Assembly: GCA_029379385.1 (NCBI GenBank)
Contig: CM055615.1
Span: 6,138,001-6,202,000 of the forward strand
DNA from: Quillaja saponaria
Lineage: Eukaryota; Streptophyta; Magnoliopsida; Fabales; Quillajaceae
DNA length: 64,000 nt
Direction of reading: 5' to 3'
Position 1 is the stretch's first letter. Each line of letters starts with the position of its first letter. Positions 46,346 through 58,104 of the stretch are shown here, one piece after another. The notes under the pieces were generated by a model. The model was not told the DNA's origin and did not search any database. It saw only the letters and a program-made list of their open reading frames with translations. A program made the translations under genes and the position numbers.

Positions 46346-48690
46346 TATCACACCCCTCACAGAGACATGACTGGCTAGAAGATTGGGTAACCAATCTTCC
46401 ATAACCCTGACTCTAAAAAAAAAAAAAATATATATATATAGCTTTTAACTAAACCAATGCATAAAAGTAAATTTTATAAAATAGAAATTAACTATAAGAG
46501 TTTGTAACAATTTATTAAAATTTTTGGCAGGTTCCTTGTAATACAGAAAATGCCCGAAATACAAACATGTAAATTCATAGTTACATATACAGCCAAATCA
46601 CAATAACCACATAATTACACAGGAGAGCTCTACTTTAGCCATATCATAAATAACAAATAACTAGACCATTACTAAACACAAAATCAGACATCTCACAGTT
46701 TTAGTGTGACTGCAAACTTTCATCTTTGACTTTAAGTATGAGATTCTGAAGAATTACCTTAGTGCACACTATTGGCAAATCACGAGCTAGGTCATGAAAT
46801 ATACTAAACTCCTATTATCAAAATAAAAATATCAACAAAAAAGTGACGAGTTCTACTGACTCAATGAGTGGAAAAATTTACCCAAATGGTACTAGCATTA
46901 CCCAAAGCATAAATAATACATTTAAATTAAATAATCTCATGTAGCTATATTTCATACCTTAGTTCACTAATACACGTACGTACATATACTTATAATAAAA
47001 TCAATTAATCAAAATTTATATAATACACAAGATTACTAAAATAATAAAAAATGTCCAAAATTCACAATTCAAACGAAACAATCAAAACATTCAAAGCAAA
47101 CAATGGGCCAATAGAGTAATCCATCCCTGCACACCATATATCCTCCCACCAACTGGGCATTTTTTTGCCCACACACCAAATATATTCTCCATACACATCC
47201 ATCTCACCAGGGCTGAGTACTCGATTATTTCAAAGCACTTATCAAATCAAAATATCTCAAAATATCTTAGGTGCACTCAGATTCTATTTCAGAAGTAAAA
47301 ATCATTTCAAAAAGAAAAATACTTTTTGGCTCTTATCAACTACAAATAATTTTAAATATCAAACATACTTCAAATAACTCAATGTAATACTACGCATGCT
47401 TATTTTTTCATATACCACAATATTCAAATACACATACAATTACACATAATAACCTAGCAACCAAAAGGTAGCAAGTAACCACTCACTTTACATCGACATT
47501 GCTCGTCACCTCATCATGTGTTCACGTGCGTTGTTAACTCAGCAACAGTTTTCGGAGCTATAATTAAAGTTTCCATATATTACTTAGTTTGAAAATTTTA
47601 TAGGATATAACCTTTTAATTACAAAAATCTAGATTTATTAAGTTTTAAGTATTTATTTAAAGTTTACTCCTTTTAGGCATTTTCACAACCCCCCTTGGAT
47701 ATATGTTTGTTTTCAACTTACGTACTTAACCAAATTTAATAAAACCAAATTGAAAAATTATCTTTATGAAGTCAGCTATCTTTCTTATTTAGAAAAATTT
47801 CCTAAAATTAGCCTTGAACTCATTTCATTCCTCATATGAATAAAAAACGAGGCACTCGTACAATTTCTGGTTATCTGATCTGGATTCCAATGCTTGTGAA
47901 ATTCTCATACTTAGGAATTAAACTGTTAAACTTTCTAGTCTAGTTTATCAAGATGTTAGGAACATTTCGTCTTCATCGCTCCATTCTTGAATCATCTATT
48001 AAGCCCCCTAATATTAGCTACATCAAAACAGGTTCAATAAGGATTAGAAAATCACAACTACGACTTCTAACACCTCCAAAACATAACATAGAATTAAAAC
48101 CTGAAAAGCTCCATATCTGTCCCTCAATATGTTAGGAACAATTCTTATTCATGGGTCCTAAGCCAATTCAAACTAAAACCACTAACAAAGTCTTATGGAA
48201 TAACTAAAACTCGCTTAAAATCCTGCACAGACCTAGCTACAGTCTAACATCTTTAATGATAAGTATACCTCAAGTTAGGTTACAAAACTTTCTAGATATT
48301 ATCCGAAGGCTGTGCTTTCTTTTTAGAACTTCTAAATTAATTTAGTCCATAAGACACCCGAAATACTCGATTTCTATAAACCACTAAATCTGAACCCTAT
48401 TTCCCATTCAATAACCAACTAACCTCTATTTCATCACTTTCAAGCTTCAACTCATACTCTTCACTTTCAATACTAATCTATCAACATTACTCATATTCCA
48501 ATTACTAACTTCAAATTAATTAGTTAACTAATTTCCATCAAAAGCTTAAACTAAATTTTCTAATGTTAACATTTTTCCCAATTCCAACTCTTAATTCATG
48601 TATTTAACCTTCCTATAATAATGTACATAAATTCTAAGCTTCCCATTTCCTTAACTCTATCAACTACCTTACATATATGCTTCCTTTTTG

Positions 48691-49330
48691 AGCAATGGTG
48701 ACACTGGATGTAGTGATTAGTTTAGTTGTTAATACATATTAACAATATTGACAAGTCTATTATTGTTAGAGCTAGCTACTTTTCCTTTCTTAACTTATCA
48801 GAATTCTCAATAAACTTGAACTAAACAAGACTCAGTTGAAAGTCTAATTTCCAACTATTGGAATGTCTCTTCAAAAGCAAGAAGAGTAACAAGTTTCCAT
48901 TCACAATTTGCTTGGTTTAAGCTTTTTATTTAAAAAATTCCAAATAACTAATGAGGTTTTAAGTATATAATATGTAAGAAACTATTATTTTTATATAACA
49001 TACCTAGTACCATTTCTCCCCAGTATTCACAATTATTTTTTTCCTTTCAAATAAAAAAGTTGTTTCTAGATAAATTAACATTCTTTCATTGTTTCATTTT
49101 CTGAATAATTAAACCATCTCTATATTTTTATTTAAACTTTCTTATAGCTTGAGGAAATGGCAAAGGGACTTTCAAGTACTATAAACGATCCACAACATGA
49201 GAAGCATCAACTGCTTCTGGCTCGGAGAAGATATTGTTGTGATGGGTGTACTGGTGGATGAGAATCTGGTTGGTCCTATGTCTATGCACAATGTAATTTT
49301 GATTTACATTTGACTTGTGCTTTGGAGATG
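48691..49330 (+). pseudogene. Nucleoredoxin-like DC1-domain gene fragment with an intron
   Basis: Plus strand, after the acceptor CTTTCTTATAG at about 49136-49146: LEEMAKGLSSTINDPQHEKH, then QLLLARRRYCCDGCTGG, a TGA, and ESGWSYVYAQCNFDLHLTCA then LE. The HEKH...CDGC...GWSY...C.FDLH..CA spacing is the plant DC1 (C1-like zinc) motif, and the preceding EMAKG...HEKHQL matches the last exon of nucleoredoxins, thioredoxin-fold oxidoreductases. Cys in the YCEEC position is Tyr-Ala. The AT-rich sequence at 48691-49135 reads like the intron before that exon. The fragment stops where copia-like LTR sequence begins (ATGATTCTAG). With an intron present, it was moved as DNA and not from spliced RNA. Confidence 0.7.
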
Positions 49331-49539
49331 ATTCTAGTATAGAGGCAATGAGCTAACTTAGTCATTAAGAACTCTGGCAAGTACCAGAAGAAAGAATAAT
49401 GACAACTTCCAGAAGGAAGAACTCTGGCAAAAGGAAGAACTATGGCAAGTACCAGAAGCAAAAACTACTACAAGTTTCATCAAAAGAATAAGAAAGAATT
49501 AAGATTTTCCAAGTTCAAAGATTTTCTAATTAGGGGGAG
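49327..49539 (+). mobile_element. LTR scrap and 3' internal end of a copia-like element
   Basis: 49327-49368 (ATGATTCTAGTATAGAGG...TTAGTCATTAAG) matches 51011-51052 inside the downstream LTR. 49369-49539 (AACTCTGGCAAGTACCAG, GAAGGAAGAACT repeats, then AGGGGGAG) matches 50620-50792. So a truncated LTR is fused to the 3' internal end and polypurine tract of the element. Confidence 0.65.
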
Positions 49540-50277
49540 TGTTGGAAATCTAATTTGAAAATCTAGAAAGTTCAAGTATGTCATCATCTAGATTTGTGTA
49601 GAATCATACATGTTAGTTAAACAATATTAAGCTAAATTACTCTAGAATTATCAAAAAAATTCATGTTGACAATGAAGACTAAGAAAAGTTAACAATAAAG
49701 GTAAGAATAGCTAGCTTAGTCATTAAACTAATTTATTCTAGCATAATCTACATGATGGCAGAATTTGAAGGAAGCTTTATGGAAGCCTTAATAAGGAGGT
49801 GGACAACTTCTATAAATAGGCATGGAGAGTAATGTAAGAGGTATCACCAACCAAGTGTTGGATGATCATAAACCTCCTTCTATTAAATATCACCAACCAA
49901 GAGTTAGATGATCATAAATCTCCTATCATCAATATTACCAATCATAAGTTGGATGATCATATCACCAACGATGAGTTGGATGATCATAAACCTCCTCCTA
50001 TCTTAGACCTTCAACCATGAGTTGTATGGTCATATATTTCCTCCTATCATGATCACCAACCATGAGTTGGATGATCATAAACCACCTCTCATCTTAGACC
50101 TTCAATCATAAGTTAGATGATCATATATCTCCTCCCACCATAACCTACAACCATGAGTTGTGAGGTCATCTACATCCTATATCTATGTCCAAAAATATAT
50201 TGTATCACTTTTTTGTTCCCAAATATGGAACAATATTAAATTCTATTATTGTTTTCATCAATATCAATTTTTCAACA
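49540..50277 (+). repeat. Copia-like LTR, copy 1
   Basis: 738 bp, TGTTGG...CAACA. A promoter-like TATAAATAGG sits at 49811-49820, about 270 bp from the LTR start. An eight-unit hairpin array follows it. Confidence 0.75.
49848..50172 (+). repeat. Tandem hairpin units, array 1
   Basis: Eight degenerate units of the form CCAACCATGAGTTGGATGATCAT, spaced about 35-50 bp. Each holds a CCAAC/GTTGG inverted repeat around a 5-base loop, followed by the palindrome ATGATCAT. Spacers are CT-rich (AAACCTCCTCCTATC). Some units are decayed (CAATCATAAGTTAG). Confidence 0.8.
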
Positions 50278-50289
50278 TGGTATCAAGAG
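50278..50289 (+). other. Primer-binding site of the copia-like element
   Basis: TGGTATCAAGAG directly after the LTR end CAACA; initiator-Met tRNA type with one change. Confidence 0.8.
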
Positions 50290-50792
50290 TAGGTGTAACC
50301 TAATAGGCCATTGAAGAATGCTTATGCTAATCAAGGTCAAGCAAGGGCATGACAAATAATGTTCGTTAGGATGAAGTTCAAGAACTAGAGGAGGATAAAG
50401 AAATTCAAGAACTAGAGGAGAAAAAAAAAACTAGTGAAACTACAAAGGATTGGTCAATGCAAGGATTGGAGACAAGCAGTGTCTACCAAAAATAATTGTG
50501 CCTTTGAGAGAGTTTCATCATAGGATGACTCTACAAGCACTATCACTAAAACATACTAATGCCTCTGAGAGAGTAGTACTACAAGGTCACTCTACAAGCA
50601 CTATTGTCAAAAAGAATCTGGCAAGTTCCAGAAAGAAGAACCCCACCAGAAGGAAGAACTTTGGCAAGTACCAGAAGGAAGAACTATGACAAGTTCTAGA
50701 AGGAAGAACTATGACAAGTACCAAAAGCAAAAACTATGGCAGGTTTCATCAAAAGAATAAGAAAGAATCAAGATTTTCAAATTAAGAGGGAG

Positions 50793-51655
50793 TGTTGGAA
50801 ATCTTATTTGAAATTCTAGAAAGTTCAAGTATGCATATATCTAGATTTGTGTAGAATCATACATGTTGGTCAAACAAATCTAGAATATGTTATGGAGGCA
50901 AAGAATTAGTTTAATCATTAAGCTAAATTACTCTAAAATTATCAAGACAATTCATGTCAACAATGGAAGCTAAGAAAATTCAACAAAGGAGGCAGTAGAA
51001 CTTTGAAAATGATTCTAGTATGGAGGAAAGGAGCTAGCTTAGTCATTAAGCTAACTTATTCTAGCATAATCTACATAGTGGCAAAATTTAAAAGACGTTT
51101 CATGGAAGCATTAATAAAGAGGTGAACAACTTCTATAAATAGGCATGAAGAGTAATGTGCCAAGCATCACCAACCAAGAGTTGGATGATCATAAATATCC
51201 TCTTATAATAAATCACCAACCAAGGGTTGGATGATCATAAATCTTCATCCATCAAGTATCACCAACCAAGAGTTGGATGATCATAAATATCCATCCATCA
51301 TAGATCACCAACCATGAGTTGGATGATCGTAAACCTCTTCCCATCTTAGACCTTCAACCATGAGTTGTATGGTCATATATTTCCTCCTATCATAACCTCC
51401 AAACCATGAGAGGTATGAGAGGTCAAGCATATCTTCTTCCATCACTAACCAAGAGTTAGATGATCATAAACCTCCTTCCATCAAGTATCACTATCCATGA
51501 GTTGGATGATCATATATCTCTTCCAATCATAACCTCCAACCATGAGTTGTGAGGTCATCTACATCCCATATCTATGTCCAAAATATATTATATCACTCCC
51601 TTGTTACCAAAATAAAATTCTATTATTGCCTTCATCAAATTTCAATTTTTCAACA
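50793..51655 (+). repeat. Copia-like LTR, copy 2
   Basis: 863 bp, about 125 bp longer than copy 1, partly from AACAAATCTAGAATATGTTATGG and following bases near 50876-51010 that copy 1 lacks, and from an extra hairpin unit. TATAAATAGG is at 51134-51143. Confidence 0.75.
51165..51560 (+). repeat. Tandem hairpin units, array 2
   Basis: About nine units of the same CCAACCA(A/T)GAGTTGGATGATCAT type as array 1. The first four are closely similar to one another, and one unit (near 51399) is rearranged. Confidence 0.8.
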
Positions 51656-51850
51656 GCCAGATACCATGAAGTTAAAGTAGTCCAAAGATGAGATATTTTT
51701 ATGATGAGGAAAGACTACCCCGAGTGTTGAAATTTGTAAAAAAAATTATGGTTTTTTATGTAATTATGTGAAAACGAGTTAGTATGCTTGATTTGGTTTT
51801 GTTGTTTTGATTCTTTTATGCAGAATAAGTTACCTTTTTTTTTTTTTTTA
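51656..51850. other. Unassigned stretch between the copia-like LTR and resumed solo LTR
   Basis: AT-rich with a poly-T run and an AACAG acceptor-like end. It may be the far side of the captured nucleoredoxin fragment or local LTR sequence; I cannot tell which. Confidence 0.3.
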
Positions 51851-52534
51851 ACAGGTGACAGCAGCTTGGTTGTTTAACAACAATCCCTAGCAGCAATTTC
51901 TCTCACTCAAACATCTCCATACACCCTCCTTTAAGGACAACACACCAGCCAGCAACATCACCTACCTTTTAGCCACACAAGCCACGGCCAACATAGCAAA
52001 ACTGGAAGAACTCACTACCTCCCCTACCAGTTGCCACACTTTCCAGGTTCGCACACACACTAAAGGCCATGGACATAAAGAAGCCAACCACCTAAGCAAG
52101 GAAAAAGAGTAGAACGTTGCTAGCCACGAGGAGCTGATCAACCAGCAGAGGAACGCAGACACGGGCAGAAAATAGGAAGAGGAAAGTGAGGTGGTGGAGC
52201 AAAGAATGAGGAGCAAAATCCGCTACCACAGAAAATAAAGCTAGGGAAAGAAAAACTAAAGAAAATCTCAAGTCAAATGGGTCAAAAAGTGTGATTGTGT
52301 GGATTAAATTTAGTCTTGTTTCATGTATATATATATAATTTTTTATTTATTTTTATTTACATACTTGTTATACACATCAATAAAATTACACATATTAATT
52401 TCAAATTCAAAGTCAACCAATAGGGTAATAATATTTAATTTACATGTATATATTTTAATTCACTTTATGAAAATTATTATTTACTTAGTCACCAAAATTT
52501 TTTGTACAATATATTAAAATATTGGGTCATAACA

Positions 52535-52850
52535 TATTTAATTACTAAATCAAAATTTATTATCACAACTTTCAATTTAATAATTTGATTGGTTATTAAT
52601 TCACATTAAAAAATATGACCTATATCTATACTAAGTACTTAGTTTTGTAATTTATTAATAATTTGTTTGTGTGTAAATGATTACAAGTTTAATATTATAT
52701 TTATGTCTGTTGTACACGAACTGCACAAATATCAGTAAATTTTTAATGTTAGTAGATTTTGCGAGCACATAAATCGTGTCTTAGTACTATAGATAAGGAA
52801 TAGATTAGATTGTCCAATGAATTAGATTTGACAATGTATATATTTTAAAA
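52535..52850 (+). repeat. Dispersed repeat R, copy 1 (split by the solo LTR)
   Basis: Together with 46332-46345 it aligns to the reverse complement of 62220-62660. Shared blocks are GTCTAAACACATTTAA, AATTTATTAATAATTTG, AATGATTACAAGTTT, ATTTATGTCT, ATAAATCGTGTCTT and AATAGATTAGATTGTCCAAT. A block of about 100 bp of copy 2 is missing here. The nature of R is unknown. Confidence 0.8.
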
Positions 52851-53254
52851 TACGGGTGTGCAAAAATTACTTTGGATCGATTAAAATTATAAATTCAATC
52901 CAAATTAATTGAAATTTTTTCAATCAAGGTTAAATTTTTTGAAGAATGACATTGGCTCGGTTTCAACTCTATTAAAATTTAGTCTGCTAAATCGAAATGA
53001 ATAAATAAAAATTCATAATAAATAATTTTTTTTATAAATATTTTATCTATCCATACATTATATATTAAATATATAATATGACTATCTTCATATTTTATAG
53101 GTGTGAGTCTAATCTTGTTTGGGTTTTATAGCTATTTTTTCTCACAAGCGTTTTCTTGCATGCTTAAACTCATTATTTAAAAAATTCTTTAACAGCTAAG
53201 CGTGCATTATCACTTGAATCATAAGTATTTTTTTTACTGCAATAAATTACTCCA
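52851..53254. other. AT-rich spacer
   Basis: No coding or structural feature recognised between repeat R and the CACTA-like repeat cluster. Confidence 0.45.
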
Positions 53255-53812
53255 TTTGCGTTTGCACCAAACTAGATTCAAAAAATACTAATGTAGATTC
53301 GACTACCTGCTTCTGCAATTCGACTATCTATGTCAGCGTATTTGTTGAAATAGATAGTCTTACAAAAATAAAAAATCTGACATAGATACTTCTAAAGAAG
53401 ACATAGAAAATAAATATTTTTAGCATTATATTCTTCGAACATATTTGCATTTTTTACATTAAAGTATGCCTTTGCAGACGCAGATATCTATATTGTTGTA
53501 ATTTTCAATAAATTTTCTGCTTCTATATTTTCATTATCTATATTTGTCACTTAATGTACTTGTGCCTACAATAATAAATGCAGATATTCCATTACAAGAA
53601 AATATAGTATTTGCATCTGTAATGGCAGGCTTAGTTACTCCATTACAAGAAACTACAATATATGCGCCTGCAACTTATTTATCCGAGTCTACAATTATGC
53701 AAACACATGTATTGGTTTCAAATAGTTTATTATCTACTATTATTTGAGAACTTATTGCGTCTACTATTATATTATATGCATCTGCAAATGCAGATGCAGA
53801 TATGAATTTCTT

Positions 53813-53849
<37 letters not shown>

Positions 53850-53900
53850 CATTTGCAACTTAATGTACCTGTGTCTGCCATTACAGACGTAGATACTTTT
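53255..53900. repeat. CACTA-like subterminal repeat cluster
   Basis: Many short direct and inverted words of the type TTGCAGACGCAGATA, AATGCAGATATT, GCATCTGTAATGGCAG, GCGTCTAC and TGCAAATGCAGATGCAGA lie within 650 bp, plus a (TA)n run at 53815-53838. Dense, bidirectional short repeats are typical of CACTA (En/Spm) subterminal regions, where transposase binds. The truncated terminus at 11833 has the same words. Confidence 0.45.
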
Positions 53901-54276
53901 TCTCAAATTAAAACCTAGCTCCCGTTTTTCTTCTTCTCTCCTCATTTTCTTTTGGCTTCTGCAAACTTAAGGCTTTTTTGCCTTCTCTCTCTTCCCTCTT
54001 TTTACCAACCTCGCTCTTTGAGGTTCAAGCGTCCTTCGTTGTCATTCTTACTTACTCACTGCCTTTTGTATCTTGCCATTATTCAGACCTAATTGTAGAT
54101 CCAATACAAGAATCTAATTAGGTTTTCATATTTCATTCAATTTCTGAATGAATATAAGAACCTAATTAGATTTTGAATGACATTGTAAACTAAACTATGA
54201 TTGAACACAACTTGATGGTAAACATAATGTTGAATCTAGAACAAAAGCTAGTTTGTGAATAGAGCTTCTAGCAATT

Positions 54277-54680
54277 CACTACTAGAAAAAAAAAAACAGT
54301 TTAGTGACGGATTAATTCTGTCACAATTCCAAAGCTATATAGAGACAGATTTGTGACATATAAAAAATGTTGCTTCATGATAGAATTACGATGGATTAAA
54401 AATATTAATTTTGCCCAAAAATTAGCAACGCATAGATATTGCGACATATTAGCAATGAATTTTCAGTTGCTATATATCATATTTTATTACATATTTCTTC
54501 TTTTCAGTTTGTGATAGATTTGTGACGAAATATTTTGTCACTAAAACATAACAATTTTCTATGGGATTTTTGATGGAAAATCCATCACTAATCAAACTGC
54601 TGCATTTGCCATGCCCATTTGCCATAGAATAAGGATGATTAAAGTCCATTGCTAATAAAAAAAATGATTTTTACACCTTA
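54277..54680 (+). mobile_element. CACTA transposon terminus and subterminal region
   Basis: CACTACTAGAAAAAAAAAAA at 54277 is a CACTA terminal inverted repeat, followed by AGTGACGGATTAATTCTGTC and variants (TTGTGACGAAATATT, ATTGCGACATATTAGCAATG) as subterminal repeats. The opposite terminus (TTTCTAGTAGTG) was not found in the window. Confidence 0.6.
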
Positions 54681-57024
54681 TTACATTGAGAAAACCAAAA
54701 AAAATTGTTGCCCCAGTTTTAATAAAAAAACCATTTTGGTTAACGTAAGAAGAAAATAATTATAGTAGGGACATAAAAGGTGATAACTTGTAAATTAAAC
54801 TGACTCCAATCAGTGACATATCCAAATAGAATTACTATGACACAGGTATATGCCGAAGCTAATCTATATTGTTGCTTTACCCATACTACAAGGAATTCGA
54901 TTATTACTGACTAACTTTTACCAAACAACATAAGTTTATCGGTAATTACCATAAATACCAACCAAATGACTGACTAACTTAAAAAATTTTAGAAACTCTC
55001 TTCATCGGCTAAGTCTGAAAAGTTTACCGATCAACCTTTGTTAATAGGTAAATTTATTTTCATGTTACAAACCTACCTTGGTTAGTTGGTAATATTATAT
55101 TCAATTTAACGACAATCTTTAGTAGTCAGTAAGTAATTTTAAATGACTAATTGGTGGATCTTGCTCCTCTAGAATTTATTTGGAATTCTATCAAATAAAA
55201 TTTGTTTAATCTTAGACATTCACACAAATTTTTTTTTTTTTTTTCAAATCTCAACCATCCCAATAATTAACTTTTAAATTTTTATTATTTTATTTAATTA
55301 ATAAATTGAATATTTTATTAAATCCCCATTTTTATTTTAAATTTTAACCCTAATTTAATTCTAAGTCTAAGGTTAAATTTAATCTTAACTCTAGCTCTAA
55401 CACTAAACCTAACCCTAATCACAATTCTAAATATCCTAACCTTAATTTTAATCATAATTTTATTAAAATTTATTTTTAAAAAATTGTTGTTAACAAAATT
55501 AAGATAATTTTATTTGGTAGAATGATTTTTTTTTCTAGAGGATCCAAATCTTAATTGGTTAATTTGTCAGAGATTAACATTGTGGTAGGGTATTACCCAC
55601 CATTTTTATAGGTCAGTCGGTTTGTTTATTTTATAATTCATTTCTTCTGTTTCTTCTTCGTTGCTCTTGTATCACTGTTTGTTGAACAAAACCAACCTTT
55701 AACAAAACCCAAACCCTTGAGGGCTGAGAGCTATTGTTCCTTTTCTGCCTTCTCAAAACAAAACCCAGATTTGGTCATTCTGTCGTTGCTCTTCCGAAAC
55801 CCTTTGTTTCTGGACCGGAGATATGGACCTTGGACCTTGGACCTTGGAGATCTTACCACTAGGGCTTATCTTCAAGAACCTGACTTGAAGGATCAGAGCT
55901 CTGTACCAAAAAAGGTTGGACCTCATCGTGTTCTTCCACAATTCTTAAACGCGAACAGAACAAAAACCCTTAGAAAGAGAAAGTTAACGACAATTTGAGG
56001 GTTTCTATATTTATATCTATAGATTGAAAAAATAGGAGTCTATTCGTCAAAGCCAAGTGAGGCTTTAAGAGCCTCGTTAGCAGTGCCAAGCTTACTAAAG
56101 CACTCAATGCTTACTTCAGAGGATTCACAATCCAAGAGGATGAAGGGACTCTTCAAGTTTAAACCCCGCACAATGATATTACATGCAATATATATATGTT
56201 GGTCCTTATTTTTATTTTTCCACATTAATCAGCATTAAAACTCAATTGTAATTTATTATGTTTGGTTGATCGATCTCAAATAATCAATGTTATAGCATAA
56301 ATTGGCGTGTGTCTCTAAAATGCTTTTATTAGGACTGTCTTGAAGTTTTTATGAGTTTGGAGAATCAGTTAGGTGTCAAATGTAATTGCTGATTATTTGT
56401 CAATTGTCATAATCTGGATAGCTAGCTTGGTGTGTTTGATAGAAGTACCTTTTGTTATTTAGTACCTTTGTTATTTATGCCATGTAAATTTTCTTGAGAA
56501 GTAACTTTGTTATATATATAATGTGATATGTTCCGTGTCAACTGACAATTCAATTACAATTTTATAGTTCATTTCCTATCCATAGTGTTACATATTTAAT
56601 TCAATTTTGTATAACTCTACAGATTTCTCGAACTAATTTTTATATCTATGTGGGTTACTGTGTAATCAAGGAAATCAACAAACAAAAATCAGGGATTCTA
56701 CTATTTGTGCCTATAAGCAGTTTCCATAAAGAACTCAGTCACAATCTACACTTGAAGATATGCAAGTTTCTAATCCAAAAGCCAGACCTACTGAGCTGTT
56801 AGATCTGTTCTCATTTTCTTCAAGGGATTTGGAATTTATTGTGAAATTCACAAAGGAACATGGTTCAAATTTATTTAAGAGTTACATATCATGATTTAGG
56901 ATCATTTTTTGGATGCATTTGCTGCCTGCAGCTTCATAGAAGGATCCTATAAGTAGCCAAATGTCTAACCCAAATTGTTGGAAGGAAGCAAATAAGGTAC
57001 TGGCAAAGAGTAAACCCTCTTATG

Positions 57025-57055
<31 letters not shown>

Positions 57056-58100
57056 CTCCTTTTTTGTTAAAAAATAATATAATTGAAGTTCTTGGATTTT
57101 GGAAATACATTCCCATAAATTTCATTCTTTTATATGAAACTTGTAAAAACTAGTTTCAATTTATAACTAGTTTACCCGTGCTTTTATGGTATGAATCTAG
57201 GACCAAAAAGTTTAACTTGGGATCAGTTAGCAAGGAACAACAAACATTAAGGTTGTAAACTAGTCTTAAGGGCTGTGCATAATGCTATAGGAACAGTGTT
57301 TTTATAATTTTTTCGAAATTTACCTATTATAACATTTTACAAGCACTCAAAACTTAGAATTCTATTCAAGAATCGTTGCTAATCACAATTCAATTATATT
57401 GGTCTTTATCATTAAGTTTGATAACATTTAATTATCATTAAGTTTGATAACATTTAATTACCATTAGTTAACAATTCTTGAATTTTCCAAAATGGATAGT
57501 TCAAGAAAGCGACACATATAATTCACCTACAATAATAGTCTAATTCGGCATTCCTTTAGTTTAAATTTTGGTTTCTTTTCTCTATGTTCTCCGGGTGCAT
57601 ACATAGACACGGTGTAATTGTTGCATCTATGCATGTACTTAGGACTTAGGAGACAATAGGGAAATGCTACTGAAATTTTACTAAGTTGGAATGAAGGGTT
57701 GAGATATTACTGGAATGAGCGTGTTGCTTTCTTGAATGGGATAGGACCATCTTACTCATAGGAATGAGTTAAAGGTGTTAGAAATCATGCACATATTATT
57801 TATTTACCTAGTATGAAGTTCAAGTAATGAAAAATCCGTCTTCGGTGGTTAGTTCAAAAATGTTGCTGAATCGTACCTAGATGTCTAATTGGAGGAATTT
57901 TGTGAAATTATTTCACATATGCCTGGCCCGTCAGTCATGAAATGGGTAGTGAAATTATTTCCCATATGCCTAGCTCAATAGCGACCTATATATCTTATCC
58001 TCAGGATGTTAAGGATTCACTATTCGACTCATTTATGATAATATTTATTTATAATTAAATTTTGCACATGATTGAATTTTATTTTCTATTATATATTTTA
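54681..58100. other. Decayed transposon/intergenic sequence
   Basis: It holds a second CACTA-like start near 54885 (ACTACAAGGAATTCGATTAT), a poly-T run at about 57027-57056 and an unrecognised 93-codon ORF at 55717-55998 containing a (GGACCTT)n stutter. Short coding-like fragments exist, but no domain can be named until 58100. Confidence 0.35.
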
Positions 58101-58104
58101 CTTT

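Larger units (their letters stand above)
49540..51655 (+). mobile_element. Non-autonomous copia-like LTR element
   Basis: LTRs: 49540-50277 and 50793-51655, both starting TGTTGGAAATCT(A/T)ATTTGAAA and ending TTTTTCAACA. The internal region is only about 515 bp: a primer-binding site at 50278, two short acidic/basic ORF scraps (QELEEDKEIQELEE; 50450-50689) and a GAAGGAAGAACT repeat segment before the polypurine tract AAGAGGGAG at 50784-50792. No protease, integrase or RT is present. The scale and lack of pol fit a TRIM/LARD-like non-autonomous element that would need proteins from a relative. Because sequence to the left is another 3' end rather than flank, it may be part of a tandem array. 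Confidence 0.75.
46346..52534 (-). mobile_element. Solo LTR of the Tekay-like family with a nested insertion
   Basis: Outer ends on the plus strand are TATCACACCCCTCACAG (TG changed to TA) and TTGGGTCATAACA. Family blocks are present in 46346-48690 (GGGCTGAGTACTCG near 47209, GCTCTTATCAACTAC near 47328, CCTAGCAACCAAAAGG near 47452) and again at about 51850-52534. Between them lies about 3.2 kb of unrelated sequence, described separately. The flanks match as CATTT/TATTT. An empty, inverted copy of the target repeat at 62220-62660 confirms the insertion point. Confidence 0.88.

Noticed and set aside
49848..50172. Regularly spaced palindromic repeats considered as a CRISPR-like array
   Set aside because: Plant nuclear context, degenerate units, similar rather than unique spacers, and location inside retroelement LTRs; no cas-like genes.
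53544..53747. 67-codon ORF with Ala/Pro/Val repeats
   Set aside because: Arises from CACTA-like short direct repeats; another ORF overlaps on the other strand.
55717..55998. 93-codon ORF considered as a gene start
   Set aside because: It contains a GGACCTT stutter, has no domain and a similar-sized ORF lies on the opposite strand; kept only as a note.
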